Shown: positions 16,506-24,400 of the stretch, piece by piece
Layout of the letters: each line of letters opens with the position of its first letter
Numbering within the stretch: the first letter of the stretch is position 1
Notes under the pieces: generated by a model
The model's database searches: none
Seen by the model: only the letters and a program-made list of their open reading frames with translations
What the model was told of the DNA's origin: nothing
From: DAOUVR01 sp034430535
Lineage (GTDB): Bacteria; Chloroflexota; Dehalococcoidia; E44-bin15
Assembly (NCBI GenBank): GCA_964443325.1
Contig: CAYUCL010000017.1
Location: forward strand, 1 to 41,798
Reading direction: 5' to 3'
DNA length: 41,798 bases
Program-made: the position numbers and the translations under genes

Positions 16506-17722
16506 AGAGGCTGTGCTTTTTACTCATTCTAACCCTCGTTCTGCTTGCTATCGTTCCCCTTAGGGGCCTAGCCGAGGACGGGGTAAATGTTATATCCAGC
16601 AATGCTCAGGCTCAATTTCCTCAATCGATTATTTTCACTCTAGAGGCAGAGGCTGCCACTGAGATCAAAGACGTCGATCTTCAGTACAGGGTGAGCAGGT
16701 CAAGCTTGGTCCCGGTTAGTTGTCGAGTTGATGTTGATTTTGTACCAGGCCAGACGGTGACTGCAACCTGGACGTGGGACATGCTGGAGACAGGTGGGCT
16801 TCCGCCGGGGGCTGAGGTAGAGTACTGGTGGTTGATTGAGGATGCCGATGGTCAACGGTCTGAGACCTCACCCGCCAGCGTCGAATTCAATGACCTGCGT
16901 TATGACTGGAGCAGCTTGACCAGCGGTGACATCACCCTCTTCTGGTATGAAGGCGACTTCTCATTTGCTCAAGAACTCCTGGATGCTGCTAATGGAGCGC
17001 TGGTGCAGCTCGCCGATGATATCGGGGTTTCCCTGGAACAGCCAGCTAGGCTCTACATTTATGCTAGTTCATCGGACCTCCAGGGCGCTTTGGTATATCC
17101 TCAGGAATGGACTGGAGGTGTTGCCTTTTTCGATTATGGCATCATAGCTATCGGGATTTCCCCGGGTGACCTGGCATGGGGTAAGAGGGCTATTGCCCAC
17201 GAGCTGGGACACCTTGTGGTTCATCAGGACGTCTTTGGCCCCTATGGTGAACTCCCTACCTGGCTGGATGAAGGTTTGGCAATGGATGCCGAGGGAAAGT
17301 TGCGGTCAGACCTCCAAAAAAAGCTTGATAAGGCAGTTACCAATGACACGCTTTTCTCAGTGCGCAGCATATCCAGCAGCTTTCCCACCGACCCAGATGA
17401 GGCGGCGCTTTGCTATGCCGAAAGCTACAGCGTAGTGCAGTTCCTCGTCGATAACTATGGCAGACATAAGATATTAGAGCTGCTGAATGTATTTCACGAT
17501 GGGAGCACTTACGACGATGCCCTGATTGAGTTTTACGGCTTTGACATGGATGGTCTCAATACCGCGTGGCGTGAAGGCATTGGGCTTGGGCCCCAGCCAA
17601 CCCCTGATGATGGGGGTTCGGGCATCTCTGTATACTTCCTAGCTCTCATCATTGTGGTGTCAATCCTGGGGGCTCTCATCATCTATCTCATGCTCCGCCG
17701 CTATCTGCGCCCCGTGTTATAG
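16502..17722 (+). CDS. Secreted, C-terminally anchored peptidase MA-like metallopeptidase
   Basis: A 406-aa protein. Signal peptide at 1-24 (ending PLRGLAEDG), then a beta-rich domain to about 140, then a gluzincin peptidase domain with HELGH at 233-237 and the third zinc ligand in LDEGLA (Glu257). A single membrane helix at about 377-398 is followed by a short basic tail, so the catalytic domain faces outside. It belongs to the peptidase MA-like family; substrate unknown. It overlaps prfB by 4 nt and converges with the CDP-alcohol gene after 10 nt. Confidence 0.88.
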   Translation: MKRLCFLLILTLVLLAIVPLRGLAEDGVNVISSNAQAQFPQSIIFTLEAEAATEIKDVDLQYRVSRSSLVPVSCRVDVDFVPGQTVTATWTWDMLETGGLPPGAEVEYWWLIEDADGQRSETSPASVEFNDLRYDWSSLTSGDITLFWYEGDFSFAQELLDAANGALVQLADDIGVSLEQPARLYIYASSSDLQGALVYPQEWTGGVAFFDYGIIAIGISPGDLAWGKRAIAHELGHLVVHQDVFGPYGELPTWLDEGLAMDAEGKLRSDLQKKLDKAVTNDTLFSVRSISSSFPTDPDEAALCYAESYSVVQFLVDNYGRHKILELLNVFHDGSTYDDALIEFYGFDMDGLNTAWREGIGLGPQPTPDDGGSGISVYFLALIIVVSILGALIIYLMLRRYLRPVL

Positions 17723-17732
17723 GGCTGGAACC

Positions 17733-18371
17733 TCACTCCAGATTGTCTCGGGGCTGTGGAGGCTTCTTTATACTGACTCGCCACACGTGAAACAGGCGAT
17801 ACAACGCCGTCAGGTTGGTAGATATCGCCAGTATCCACAGAATCACGAGGAGGGCAGGTTCGATGGGGCTCAGTATAAGTCCAAGTGACAGGGTAATAAT
17901 CCTCAAAGTCCTCCTCATAATCCCCACCTCGGCATCCAATCCCAACCCCTCTGCCCTCGCCCTCACATAGCTCACAATTAGCGAGCCTACTAAAGTGGCA
18001 AAGATGAGGATCACCTGCGTACTGGCCTGCTCCATGGCATAGAACCAAAGAAGTCCGAAAAGCAGCACTGCCTCAGAGTAACGATCCAGGCTGGAGTCTA
18101 AGAGGGCACCAAATCTCGTGGCCCTCCCCATGGCCCTGGCCATCGCCCCATCGATGAAATCGGAGCAACTGACAATGAGCACCAAGAAGCCACCAATAAA
18201 GAAGTGCCCTTCAGATAGAATCCAAGCGACAAAGATGATCAGTAAAAAGCCAAATATGGTTACAGCATTAGGAGGAATTCTCGTTTTGGCTAATATCCGA
18301 CCCAAGGGATCAGCAAGGCGGTGCGCTCTATCGCTGATTTCAGAAGGTCGAAGAATATCTTTCCAGGTAAT
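17733..18371 (-). CDS. CDP-alcohol phosphatidyltransferase, probable phosphatidylinositol(-phosphate) synthase
   Basis: A multi-pass membrane enzyme with the full catalytic motif D-G-x2-A-R-x8-G-x3-D-x3-D (about residues 74-96 if the longer start is used). The frame remains coding upstream of the first standard start (TTG 18305): IS-DRAHRLADPLGRIL is typical of the family. The best start is ATT at 18371, 6 nt after AGGAGG, giving 212 aa. The neighbouring ino1 makes inositol phosphate, and the PimA-like gene would use the product, so inositol phosphate is the likely acceptor. Acceptor identity is inferred from context only. Confidence 0.85.
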   Translation of the reverse strand: MTWKDILRPSEISDRAHRLADPLGRILAKTRIPPNAVTIFGFLLIIFVAWILSEGHFFIGGFLVLIVSCSDFIDGAMARAMGRATRFGALLDSSLDRYSEAVLLFGLLWFYAMEQASTQVILIFATLVGSLIVSYVRARAEGLGLDAEVGIMRRTLRIITLSLGLILSPIEPALLVILWILAISTNLTALYRLFHVWRVSIKKPPQPRDNLE

Positions 18372-18398
18372 AGTCAGCCTCCTCTATACCGTAGTTTA

Positions 18399-19535
18399 TT
18401 AGACCTGTTCCATCGCTTGCGCACTATGCCTAGCGATCAAGCTACCATAGTAGTCCATTACCCTTTGGGCAATGTTCTGCCAACTGTATATTTCTGCGTT
18501 CAGCCTTCCTCTAGCGCCCATCTCCTGGCGCAAGGATTCATCACCGAGGACTGTAATAAGGGCGCTAGCAATAGCGTTCTCATCTTTAGGTGGCACCAGT
18601 AGCCCCTCGACCCCGTGGCTCATTACGCTAGCGTAGCCTTCGTTCGCTGAAGCAACGATGGGCTTTGACGCAGCCATAGCCTCCAAAAGAACGATGCCAA
18701 AGCTCTCTTCCCCAGTGGCCGGAGCACAGAAAACGTCAGATGTCTTGTAATATCTGGGGAGGTCTTCATAGGATACATAGCCGATGAAGACCACGTCCTC
18801 CAGGTTCGTTTTCTTCACCAACCCTTCATATTCTCGCCGCTCCCCGGGTCCTACCACAATAAGCCGGGTATCGGGTAGATCTTTCTTTACTTGCTTATAG
18901 GCACCCAAGAGATACTTCAGGCCTTTACGTCTCTCCAGTCGACCAACGAATAAGATATTCAGCTTCCCGTCGCAGAATTCCTCGATGGGGGGTACATCAG
19001 CGGAGAAGTGCTCTAGGTCAATGCCATTGGGAATTATCTCATACTCGCCAGGGAAGTGTTTGCTTATGAACTCCATCGCAGGCTTGGAAACAGCGATTTT
19101 GCCATCGAGCCTCTTAAACCACCTGATGGCAAATGGCCTAGCGATTTGGTATCCTCTTGGCACACGGTGACAGGCATGAAAGGTGCCCACATTGATGGAC
19201 TTCGATACGCACAGTGTGAGAAAGGGCAGGGTAGAGCCCAGTGGCTCGTGGAGGTGGACGATATCAAATTTTTCCCTTTCAAGTATGGCCCTTACCGATG
19301 AGGACAGGAGTGGCGACAGGGTGACCCTGGCGATAGAGCCAGCGGAGGGCACGGGGATAGGCTTACCCAACGCGATGAGATCCTTGTGCTCCAGAAAAGC
19401 CTCGCTACGAGAGCAAGGAGCAATGATCCTGACGCAATGCCCCATCTTGATGAATTGTTCATAAAGCTGGGATATGTGACCGACCACTCCACCAGGGGAG
19501 GCGAAATCATATGGGGAAACAAGGGCAATCTTCAT
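18399..19535 (-). CDS. PimA-like family 4 glycosyltransferase
   Basis: A 378-aa GT-B enzyme. N-terminal motif PGGVVGHISQLYEQF, DIVHLHEP near residue 93, IPNGIDLEHF, VGRLERRKG near 195-205 and the donor-site EESFGIVLLEAMA near 280. The pattern closely recalls PimA, the mannosyltransferase that starts phosphatidylinositol mannosides in mycobacteria. It overlaps the PHP gene by ATGA and lies just upstream of the CDP-alcohol transferase. GDP-mannose use is plausible but not proven by sequence. Confidence 0.88.
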   Translation of the reverse strand: MKIALVSPYDFASPGGVVGHISQLYEQFIKMGHCVRIIAPCSRSEAFLEHKDLIALGKPIPVPSAGSIARVTLSPLLSSSVRAILEREKFDIVHLHEPLGSTLPFLTLCVSKSINVGTFHACHRVPRGYQIARPFAIRWFKRLDGKIAVSKPAMEFISKHFPGEYEIIPNGIDLEHFSADVPPIEEFCDGKLNILFVGRLERRKGLKYLLGAYKQVKKDLPDTRLIVVGPGERREYEGLVKKTNLEDVVFIGYVSYEDLPRYYKTSDVFCAPATGEESFGIVLLEAMAASKPIVASANEGYASVMSHGVEGLLVPPKDENAIASALITVLGDESLRQEMGARGRLNAEIYSWQNIAQRVMDYYGSLIARHSAQAMEQV

Positions 19536-20308
19536 AGGAAGTTTTCCCTGAGGTTTCTTAGCATGCCATGAAGAGAGAGTCCCCTGCTCTTGCGTTGCTG
19601 CCTTATTATCTGAAGAAATCCGATATCGCTATACTTCACCTGAGTACCATTGCGCGCCTGGGTCGTCCGCTCTAAAAGGCTTCTTTTAAATTCCTCGGCG
19701 GTTCTGCCGGGAAACAGAGTGATGGCACCCCCCACTGCTTTCAGAAAATGGGCATCACTGCCCCCTGTTTCGGCAAGCCCGTACTTTTTATTGAACTTCC
19801 TCGCCTTTTTATTAGAGATGCGGCCCACAATCGTAGCATTAATCGTCTCCACACCATCAAGGTAGATATTTAAGTCATCACTGGCCATGATCCTCTCCAG
19901 GCTCTGCTGGCTAACACTTCGAGTTAGCCAGCTCATGGGATGAGGCACGATACAAAGACCACCCTGTTTATGAATTGCTTCTATAGTATTTTCCAGGGGC
20001 TGGAGATATGGGATAGGGCTCTCTATAAAAAGGCCGAGAAGATGCCCATGAAGAGTGGTCACCTCCGTGCCGACTATGACTCCGAAGCGATAACCACGTT
20101 TTGCCGCTAGCTCTCTGGCCTGGTAACTGCCCTCAATCTCATCATGGTCGGTGATGGCAATGACATCGAGGCTAGTCTTCTCCTGCACAAAGGTGACGAT
20201 TTCGGAAATGCTTGCCATGCCATCGCCCACACTACTATGAATATGGACGTCTGCCAGGCCATATTCGGTTCCTCTCAATCCACGCCCTTGATCAATCGTC
20301 TCCGGCAA
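19532..20308 (-). CDS. PHP-domain phosphoesterase
   Basis: A PHP metal-dependent phosphoesterase with all four blocks: DVHIHSSVGDGM, ITDHDEIEG, GTEVTTLHGHLLG, and GGSDAHFLKAVGG near the C-terminus. The start is unclear because the frame runs into ino1: ATG 20341, TTG 20308 (GGAGGAG in front) and TTG 20278 (after the ino1 stop) are candidates; TTG 20308 (258 aa) is used. It could dephosphorylate inositol-1-phosphate or a lipid intermediate, since no separate inositol monophosphatase is present. This role is inference from neighbours. Confidence 0.85.
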   Translation of the reverse strand: MPETIDQGRGLRGTEYGLADVHIHSSVGDGMASISEIVTFVQEKTSLDVIAITDHDEIEGSYQARELAAKRGYRFGVIVGTEVTTLHGHLLGLFIESPIPYLQPLENTIEAIHKQGGLCIVPHPMSWLTRSVSQQSLERIMASDDLNIYLDGVETINATIVGRISNKKARKFNKKYGLAETGGSDAHFLKAVGGAITLFPGRTAEEFKRSLLERTTQARNGTQVKYSDIGFLQIIRQQRKSRGLSLHGMLRNLRENFL

Positions 20309-21365
20309 TGAACTCCTCCAATATCCTGCGTGCTTCATCATCCTTATATTGGATAGGAGGAGATTTCATGAAATAGGCTGACGGCGCAACAAGTGCCCCG
20401 CTGATGCCACGGTCCATAGCCAGCTTGCAGCATCTAATGGCATCCACTACAACCCCAGCAGAATTGGGGCTGTCCCATACCTCAAGCTTCACCTCTATAT
20501 TGAGAGGGACATCACCAAAGGTTCGCCCCTCCATGCGGATGTAGCACCATTTTCGGTCGCTAAGCCATGGAACATAGTCGCTAGGACCAACATGAATGTC
20601 ATCTGGCGCTATTTTGTAATCCAGTTGCGAGGTTACCGCATTGGTTTTTGATATCTTCTTTGATTCTAATCTCTCACGCTCAAGCATATTGAGGAAGTCG
20701 GTATTGCCGCCGAAATTTAGTTGATAGGTCCGTTCCAGTTTGACACCACGTTCTCGAAAAAGGTTGGTGAGCACACGATGTACAATGGTCGCCCCAACCT
20801 GACTCTTTATATCATCGCCTATTATTGGCAGTCCCTTCTCGGCAAACCTAGTCTGCCAGTATTTCTCCCTAGCAGTGAAAACGGGAATGCAGTTGACAAA
20901 GCCACAACCAGCGGCAAGCACCTGCTCGATATACCATTTCGTCGCTTCTTCGCTCCCAACGGGCAGATAGTTGAGCACCACATCGGTCTCGGTCTCTTTG
21001 AGAATGCTGACGATGTCATCTGTAGGGCCCGGGGCTTTGGTGATTATCTCGGACAGGTATTTGCCCAGCCCATCATGGGTCATGCCTCGGGATACCTTCA
21101 CCCCGGTAGCTGGAACCTGGCAGAACTTGAAGGTATTGTTGGGTGGGGTATATATCGCTTCGCTAAGGTCCTTACCCACTTTCTTGCGGTCGATATCAAA
21201 TGCAGCAACGAATTTAATATCTCTAATGTGATACCCGCCCAGGTTGACATGCATCAAACCGGGGATCAACGCATTTTCTGCTGCTTCACTGTAGTAGTGA
21301 ACACCCTGCACCAGTGATGATGCACAGTTTCCCACACCAATAATGGCTACGTTTATATTGCCCAA
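20292..21365 (-). CDS. ino1: Inositol-3-phosphate synthase
   Basis: A 357-aa NAD-dependent enzyme converting glucose 6-phosphate to inositol phosphate. The Rossmann motif AIIGVGNCASSLVQG opens the protein, with GDDIKSQVGATIVHR and NFGGNTDFLNM further on, typical of the actinobacterial/archaeal type. Start TTG at 21365 with GGAGATAAAT in front. It is the first gene of a minus-strand operon with the PHP, PimA-like and CDP-alcohol genes, supplying their inositol head group. Confidence 0.94.
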   Translation of the reverse strand: MGNINVAIIGVGNCASSLVQGVHYYSEAAENALIPGLMHVNLGGYHIRDIKFVAAFDIDRKKVGKDLSEAIYTPPNNTFKFCQVPATGVKVSRGMTHDGLGKYLSEIITKAPGPTDDIVSILKETETDVVLNYLPVGSEEATKWYIEQVLAAGCGFVNCIPVFTAREKYWQTRFAEKGLPIIGDDIKSQVGATIVHRVLTNLFRERGVKLERTYQLNFGGNTDFLNMLERERLESKKISKTNAVTSQLDYKIAPDDIHVGPSDYVPWLSDRKWCYIRMEGRTFGDVPLNIEVKLEVWDSPNSAGVVVDAIRCCKLAMDRGISGALVAPSAYFMKSPPIQYKDDEARRILEEFIAGDD

Positions 21366-21386
21366 ATTTATCTCCTGTTCTATAAT
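21358..21386 (+). promoter_or_regulatory. Promoter of the second PHP gene
   Basis: -35 TTGCCC (21358-21363, overlapping the ino1 start), 17-bp spacer, perfect -10 TATAAT (21381-21386). A GGGAGGTG ribosome site precedes the ATG at 21414. Confidence 0.75.
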
Positions 21387-21413
21387 AAACCTATTCTATT
21401 AGGGAGGTGAGTT

Positions 21414-22076
21414 ATGGTCTATGATTTTCACACTCATTCTACCTTGAGCGATGGCTCTCTATCGCCAATCGAACTAATAAGGCGAGCGCAGGTAAGAAAC
21501 TACAAGGCTATCGCTATTACCGACCATGCCGGCGTTGGCTCTCTGGAGCGGATAATTAAAGAAGTCGCCGAGGACTGTGCTCTGGCCAGGGAGCACTGGG
21601 ATATTATCGCCATCCCAGGTGTAGAGCTTACCCACATCCCTCCTCCAGCGATCTGCGAAGCGGCAAAGCGTGCCAAAGAACTTGGGGCATGGCTGGTTGT
21701 TGTTCACGGCGAGTCCATTACCGAGCCCGTAGAAAAGGGTACCAATTCTGCAGCAATTCTGTGCCCCTATGTTGATATTCTATCACACCCTGGCCTGCTT
21801 ACTCTTGAAGAAGCCGAAATGGCAGCCGCTAACGGCATTTTCCTTGAAATCAGCGCCAGGAAGGGACACTCGCTTACTAATGGCCACATCGCTCAATTGG
21901 CTAGACTTACAGGAGCCAAGCTCCTCCTCAACTCCGATTCCCATAACCCCTCGGACCTGCTCTCCCCCGACTTAGCCCGCCAGATCGCACAGGGCGCCGG
22001 CCTAAACGAGGAAGAGAGCGTTAAAGCTCTAACAATCAACGTTTGTGCCCTGCTAGAAAAACTACCCCTACCATAG
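21414..22076 (+). CDS. PHP-domain protein, histidinol-phosphatase-like
   Basis: A 220-aa PHP phosphoesterase: DFHTHSTLSDGSLSP at the N-terminus, AITDHAGVGS, GVELTH, VVVHGES, LSHPGL and the C-terminal LLNSDSHNPSD. All metal ligand blocks are present. It is divergent from ino1 and shares a 48-nt intergenic region, so co-control with inositol metabolism is possible. Substrate could be histidinol phosphate, a nucleotide or an inositol phosphate; sequence alone does not decide. Confidence 0.87.
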   Translation: MVYDFHTHSTLSDGSLSPIELIRRAQVRNYKAIAITDHAGVGSLERIIKEVAEDCALAREHWDIIAIPGVELTHIPPPAICEAAKRAKELGAWLVVVHGESITEPVEKGTNSAAILCPYVDILSHPGLLTLEEAEMAAANGIFLEISARKGHSLTNGHIAQLARLTGAKLLLNSDSHNPSDLLSPDLARQIAQGAGLNEEESVKALTINVCALLEKLPLP

Positions 22077-22126
22077 TAGAACTGAACCCTATGTGATAGT
22101 TTGGTATCGCTCAGAGGCTGTATCAA

Positions 22127-22270
22127 TTAGCTCTTGCCGATTCGGAACACCTTTGTCCCGCAGGTAGGGCACACCCCTCGAATTGCCGGCCTGCCGTTCT
22201 TTAGAGTAACCCTCTCAGGATTCTTGATCTCCTTTTTCGCTCTACATTTGAAGCAGTAAGCTTCTGCCAT
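22127..22270 (-). CDS. DUF5679 small zinc-ribbon protein
   Basis: A 47-aa protein beginning MAEAYCFKCRAKKEIKNPE, with CX2C pairs at Cys6/Cys9 and Cys36/Cys39 (CPTCG). It matches DUF5679, a family common in Chloroflexota, of unknown function. A GGAGGTGA ribosome site lies before the ATG. Confidence 0.85.
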   Translation of the reverse strand: MAEAYCFKCRAKKEIKNPERVTLKNGRPAIRGVCPTCGTKVFRIGKS

Positions 22271-22359
22271 TCGTGTCACCTCCTTCCAGGCTAGTTGGAA
22301 TATAATTGCTTCGTACCTTAAATGTCAAGTCCTTCTGAGGATGTCTCAAATAGGGGATA

Positions 22360-22381
22360 GGTTGGAGCAGATGCTCCAACC
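22360..22381. repeat. GGTTGGAGC palindrome, copy 3
   Basis: Arms GGTTGGAGC (22360-22368) and GCTCCAACC (22373-22381) around AGAT; identical arms to the copy at 13388-13409. Confidence 0.8.
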
Positions 22382-22633
22382 ACGCCTGGATCGGAGGTTC
22401 CCGGCTTGTTTTGTGCTTGGGCCGTAGGACGGCCGACCTGTCGACCTCGAATGATGAGGGTGAGCGTCTCCCTCATCTAATTGCTCCGACAGATCGTAGT
22501 CCTCCACTTTGCGAGAGTCCGATAAATCGGACGATGAATCGGACCTCCCGCCAGGAGAGCCATGATTTGCTCTGGCACTCACCCACCTGCTCTGAGATGC
22601 ATTAATATCTGTTTTAAAGTATCAGGCGAAATA

Positions 22634-22649
22634 GCCCAATAAATTGGGC
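22634..22649. repeat. GCCCAAT/ATTGGGC hairpin
   Basis: Seven-bp arms around AA, the same unit as in the compound element at 3558-3623. An ATCAGGC half-unit lies just before it (22621-22627). Confidence 0.6.
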
Positions 22650-22932
22650 AAATAAATGGTCAAACAGCCTCCATTTCCCTATTCCCTTTGTCAGACTTGT
22701 AGGGCTTTGCAGGGCGGTTTGCGTGCAGCGCAGCCAGTAGTCCATCCCCACCTCATGGAACATTTTTAGGCCTTTATAAGGTGCTCTTGCGCTTTTTCCG
22801 ACTGACCTTATATTTGTACAAAGCTCAACCAGGACCGTATACCCTACGGAGCACCCTGATTGGCTCCCAATTCATCAAAGAGCCTTATCTCGTCGAAAAC
22901 GCCTCTATTGAAGTGTTGATATTAATTGCTTT

Positions 22933-22946
22933 TGCAAGCTATTGCA
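22933..22946. promoter_or_regulatory. Operator-like palindrome before the Fur-family gene
   Basis: TGCAA-GCTA-TTGCA. The right half forms TTGCAA (22942-22947), which could be a -35 box 17 bp from CAAAAT (22965-22970), 7 nt before the GTG at 22978. The same TGCAA-N4-TTGCA pattern occurs at 23432-23445, upstream of the fmdE leader. Self-regulation by the Fur-type protein is the simplest reading. Confidence 0.55.
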
Positions 22947-22977
22947 ATAACATTCATCATATGGCAAAATAGGGTTT

Positions 22978-23406
22978 GTGAAAATGAAGGCTAAGAGAAA
23001 CCTTTCCGATATCTTGCGGGAGAGAGGCTACCGTCTCACGCCGCAGCGCATGATCGTGCTGGAAGCTATCGAAGGAGCCGATTATCATATCAGCGCCGAA
23101 GAAATCCATACCAAAGCGCATGCCAAGTATCCCCACATCAACATCTCTACTGTGTATCGTACTTTGGAGCTTTTAAAAGAGCTAGGTTTGGTGGCAGAGA
23201 CGGACTTAGGCGGCGGGCGCCTCATCTATCACCCGGTCGGGAAGGCGCACCACCACCATTTGGTGTGCCGAAAATGCGGCAAAGTCCAGGATATTGATGA
23301 GTCAGTTTTCGAGCGGCTACGAGATGAGATCGGACAGAAGTATGGCTTCGATGCGGAATTTGAGCACATGGCGATCTTCGGGACCTGCCGGAGCTGCAGC
23401 GGATAA
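22978..23406 (+). CDS. Fur-family metal-responsive repressor
   Basis: A 142-aa regulator. The winged-helix DNA-binding domain (RERGYRLTPQRMIVLEAI, then INISTVYRTLELLKELGLV) is followed by the metal-sensing domain with KAHHHHLVCRKCGK near residues 82-95 and a C-terminal CRSC pair for the structural zinc. It could be Fur, Zur, Nur or PerR; the sequence does not decide, but the adjacent nickel/peptide-type transporter favours a nickel or other transition-metal sensor. Start GTG 22978 or ATG 22984; there is no strong ribosome site. Confidence 0.92.
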   Translation: MKMKAKRNLSDILRERGYRLTPQRMIVLEAIEGADYHISAEEIHTKAHAKYPHINISTVYRTLELLKELGLVAETDLGGGRLIYHPVGKAHHHHLVCRKCGKVQDIDESVFERLRDEIGQKYGFDAEFEHMAIFGTCRSCSG

Positions 23407-23431
23407 TGGTCTCTCTCTTTTTAGGTATTGG

Positions 23432-23445
23432 TGCAATCAGTTGCA
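23432..23445. promoter_or_regulatory. Operator-like palindrome before the fmdE-transporter operon
   Basis: TGCAA-TCAG-TTGCA, with the same arms and spacing as the site at 22933-22946. A weak -10-like box follows near 23464. Placed between the Fur gene and the structured leader, it would let the regulator repress the transport operon. Confidence 0.5.
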
Positions 23446-23500
23446 ACTGCATCCAAGTGCGACTAACACTGAGCTTCATGCATTAGGAATGTAATTATGC

Positions 23501-23604
23501 CTTGGGGGAAAGGGAGTGCAAGGTAAGAGAATGCTTGCGGTCAGGTTAGCGAAAATCGCCGAGCTGGAAACCCCGTAAGCCGTAAAACCATTGCTTGCCC
23601 CAAG
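23501..23604 (+). ncRNA. Structured leader RNA upstream of fmdE, riboswitch candidate of unassigned class
   Basis: Nested helices read directly: CTTGGGG (23501-23507) with CCCCAAG (23598-23604); GCAAGGT (23518-23524) with ACC-A-TTGC (23587-23594); GCTTGCGG (23533-23540) with CCGTAAGC (23573-23580, one G-U); inner CAG/CTG and a GCGA-AAA-TCGC hairpin (23549-23559). The ribosome site (23606-23614) follows directly, a good place for ligand or metal control of translation. I could not match it to cobalamin, NiCo, Moco or other classes from memory. Confidence 0.55.
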
Positions 23605-23624
23605 AGCGAGGAGGAAAAGTGATC

Positions 23625-24338
23625 ATGGAGAATCAAGCGCCACACAATCCCAGGCATGAAATCGAACAGGCCATAGCTGCGGGGGATTTGCAAAGGCTAC
23701 TAACAATGAGCGGGCTATTGCACGGTCATTTCTGCCCCTTTTTGGCTTTCGGAGTCAAGGCATCTGTTCGAGCTGTGAAGGAACTGGGCATTAAGTCCAC
23801 CGGCATGGAGGAAGTAATCGCTATCATAGAAACCAACAATTGCTTCAGCGACGGCGTGCAATTCATTACTGGCTGTAGCTTTGGGAACAATGCTCTCATC
23901 TATAGAGACTACGGTAAGACGGCTTTCACGCTAGCCAGGAGGAACGGAGAGGCGCTGAGGATATCAGTCAAAGTCGATAGCCACTTCCTACAGAAGCATG
24001 AGCCCAAGGCTGCTGAGTTATTCCAGAAAGTGGTGGTTGAGCGCGGGGGCACCAAGGCTGACCAGAGAAGCCTGGGCGACCTGTGGAGGCAGGCCGCTTT
24101 CAGAATGCTGGATATCCCCGATGATGAGCTATTCGATGTCAATCCCGTAACTGTAGACGTCCCCGCCTACTCTCGAATCTTTGCCAGCGTGAAGTGCGCA
24201 CTATGTGGTGAGTCGGTCATGGAACCCTGCGCCAGGATAAGGGACGGCAAGTCCGTGTGTATCCCATGCTCGGGGCAGGAATATTATGAGCTTGGTGGAA
24301 ATGGAATGTCTTTGATTAAAAACATGGGCTCGGCTTAA
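23625..24338 (+). CDS. FmdE family protein
   Basis: A 237-aa protein related to formylmethanofuran dehydrogenase subunit E. The N-terminal domain has HGHFCPF (His33, His35, Cys37) and the NCFSDGVQFITGCSFGN block; a C-terminal zinc finger has CALCGE and CIPC pairs. Bacteria like this lack an evident methanofuran enzyme here, so the role is more likely metal binding or delivery. GAGGAGG precedes; ATG 23625 is used, GTG 23619 is an alternative. It heads the transporter operon after the structured leader. Confidence 0.87.
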   Translation: MENQAPHNPRHEIEQAIAAGDLQRLLTMSGLLHGHFCPFLAFGVKASVRAVKELGIKSTGMEEVIAIIETNNCFSDGVQFITGCSFGNNALIYRDYGKTAFTLARRNGEALRISVKVDSHFLQKHEPKAAELFQKVVVERGGTKADQRSLGDLWRQAAFRMLDIPDDELFDVNPVTVDVPAYSRIFASVKCALCGESVMEPCARIRDGKSVCIPCSGQEYYELGGNGMSLIKNMGSA

Positions 24339-24400
24339 GAGAAACGCGCTGGCTAGAGGCCGCCCGTTGTAGACGCATAAACCATATGAAGGAGGTACCG

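Larger units (their letters stand above)
22271..22977. other. Intergenic region with repeats and regulatory DNA of the Fur-type gene
   Basis: About 700 bp without a supported gene. It contains the third GGTTGGAGC palindrome (22360-22381), a decayed compound element with GCCCAAT/ATTGGGC (22634-22649), and at its right end the TGCAA-N4-TTGCA operator-like palindrome. A 63-codon frame at 22781-22972 lacks a ribosome site and covers the operator, so it is not taken as a gene. Confidence 0.75.

Noticed and set aside
22781..22972. 63-codon open frame upstream of the Fur-family gene
   Set aside because: No ribosome site, no family resemblance, and it covers the operator-like palindrome and promoter region.
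23501..23604. Assignment of the fmdE leader to a cobalamin, NiCo or Moco riboswitch
   Set aside because: The stems are convincing but the conserved loop sequences of those classes, as far as I recall them, are not in the right order.
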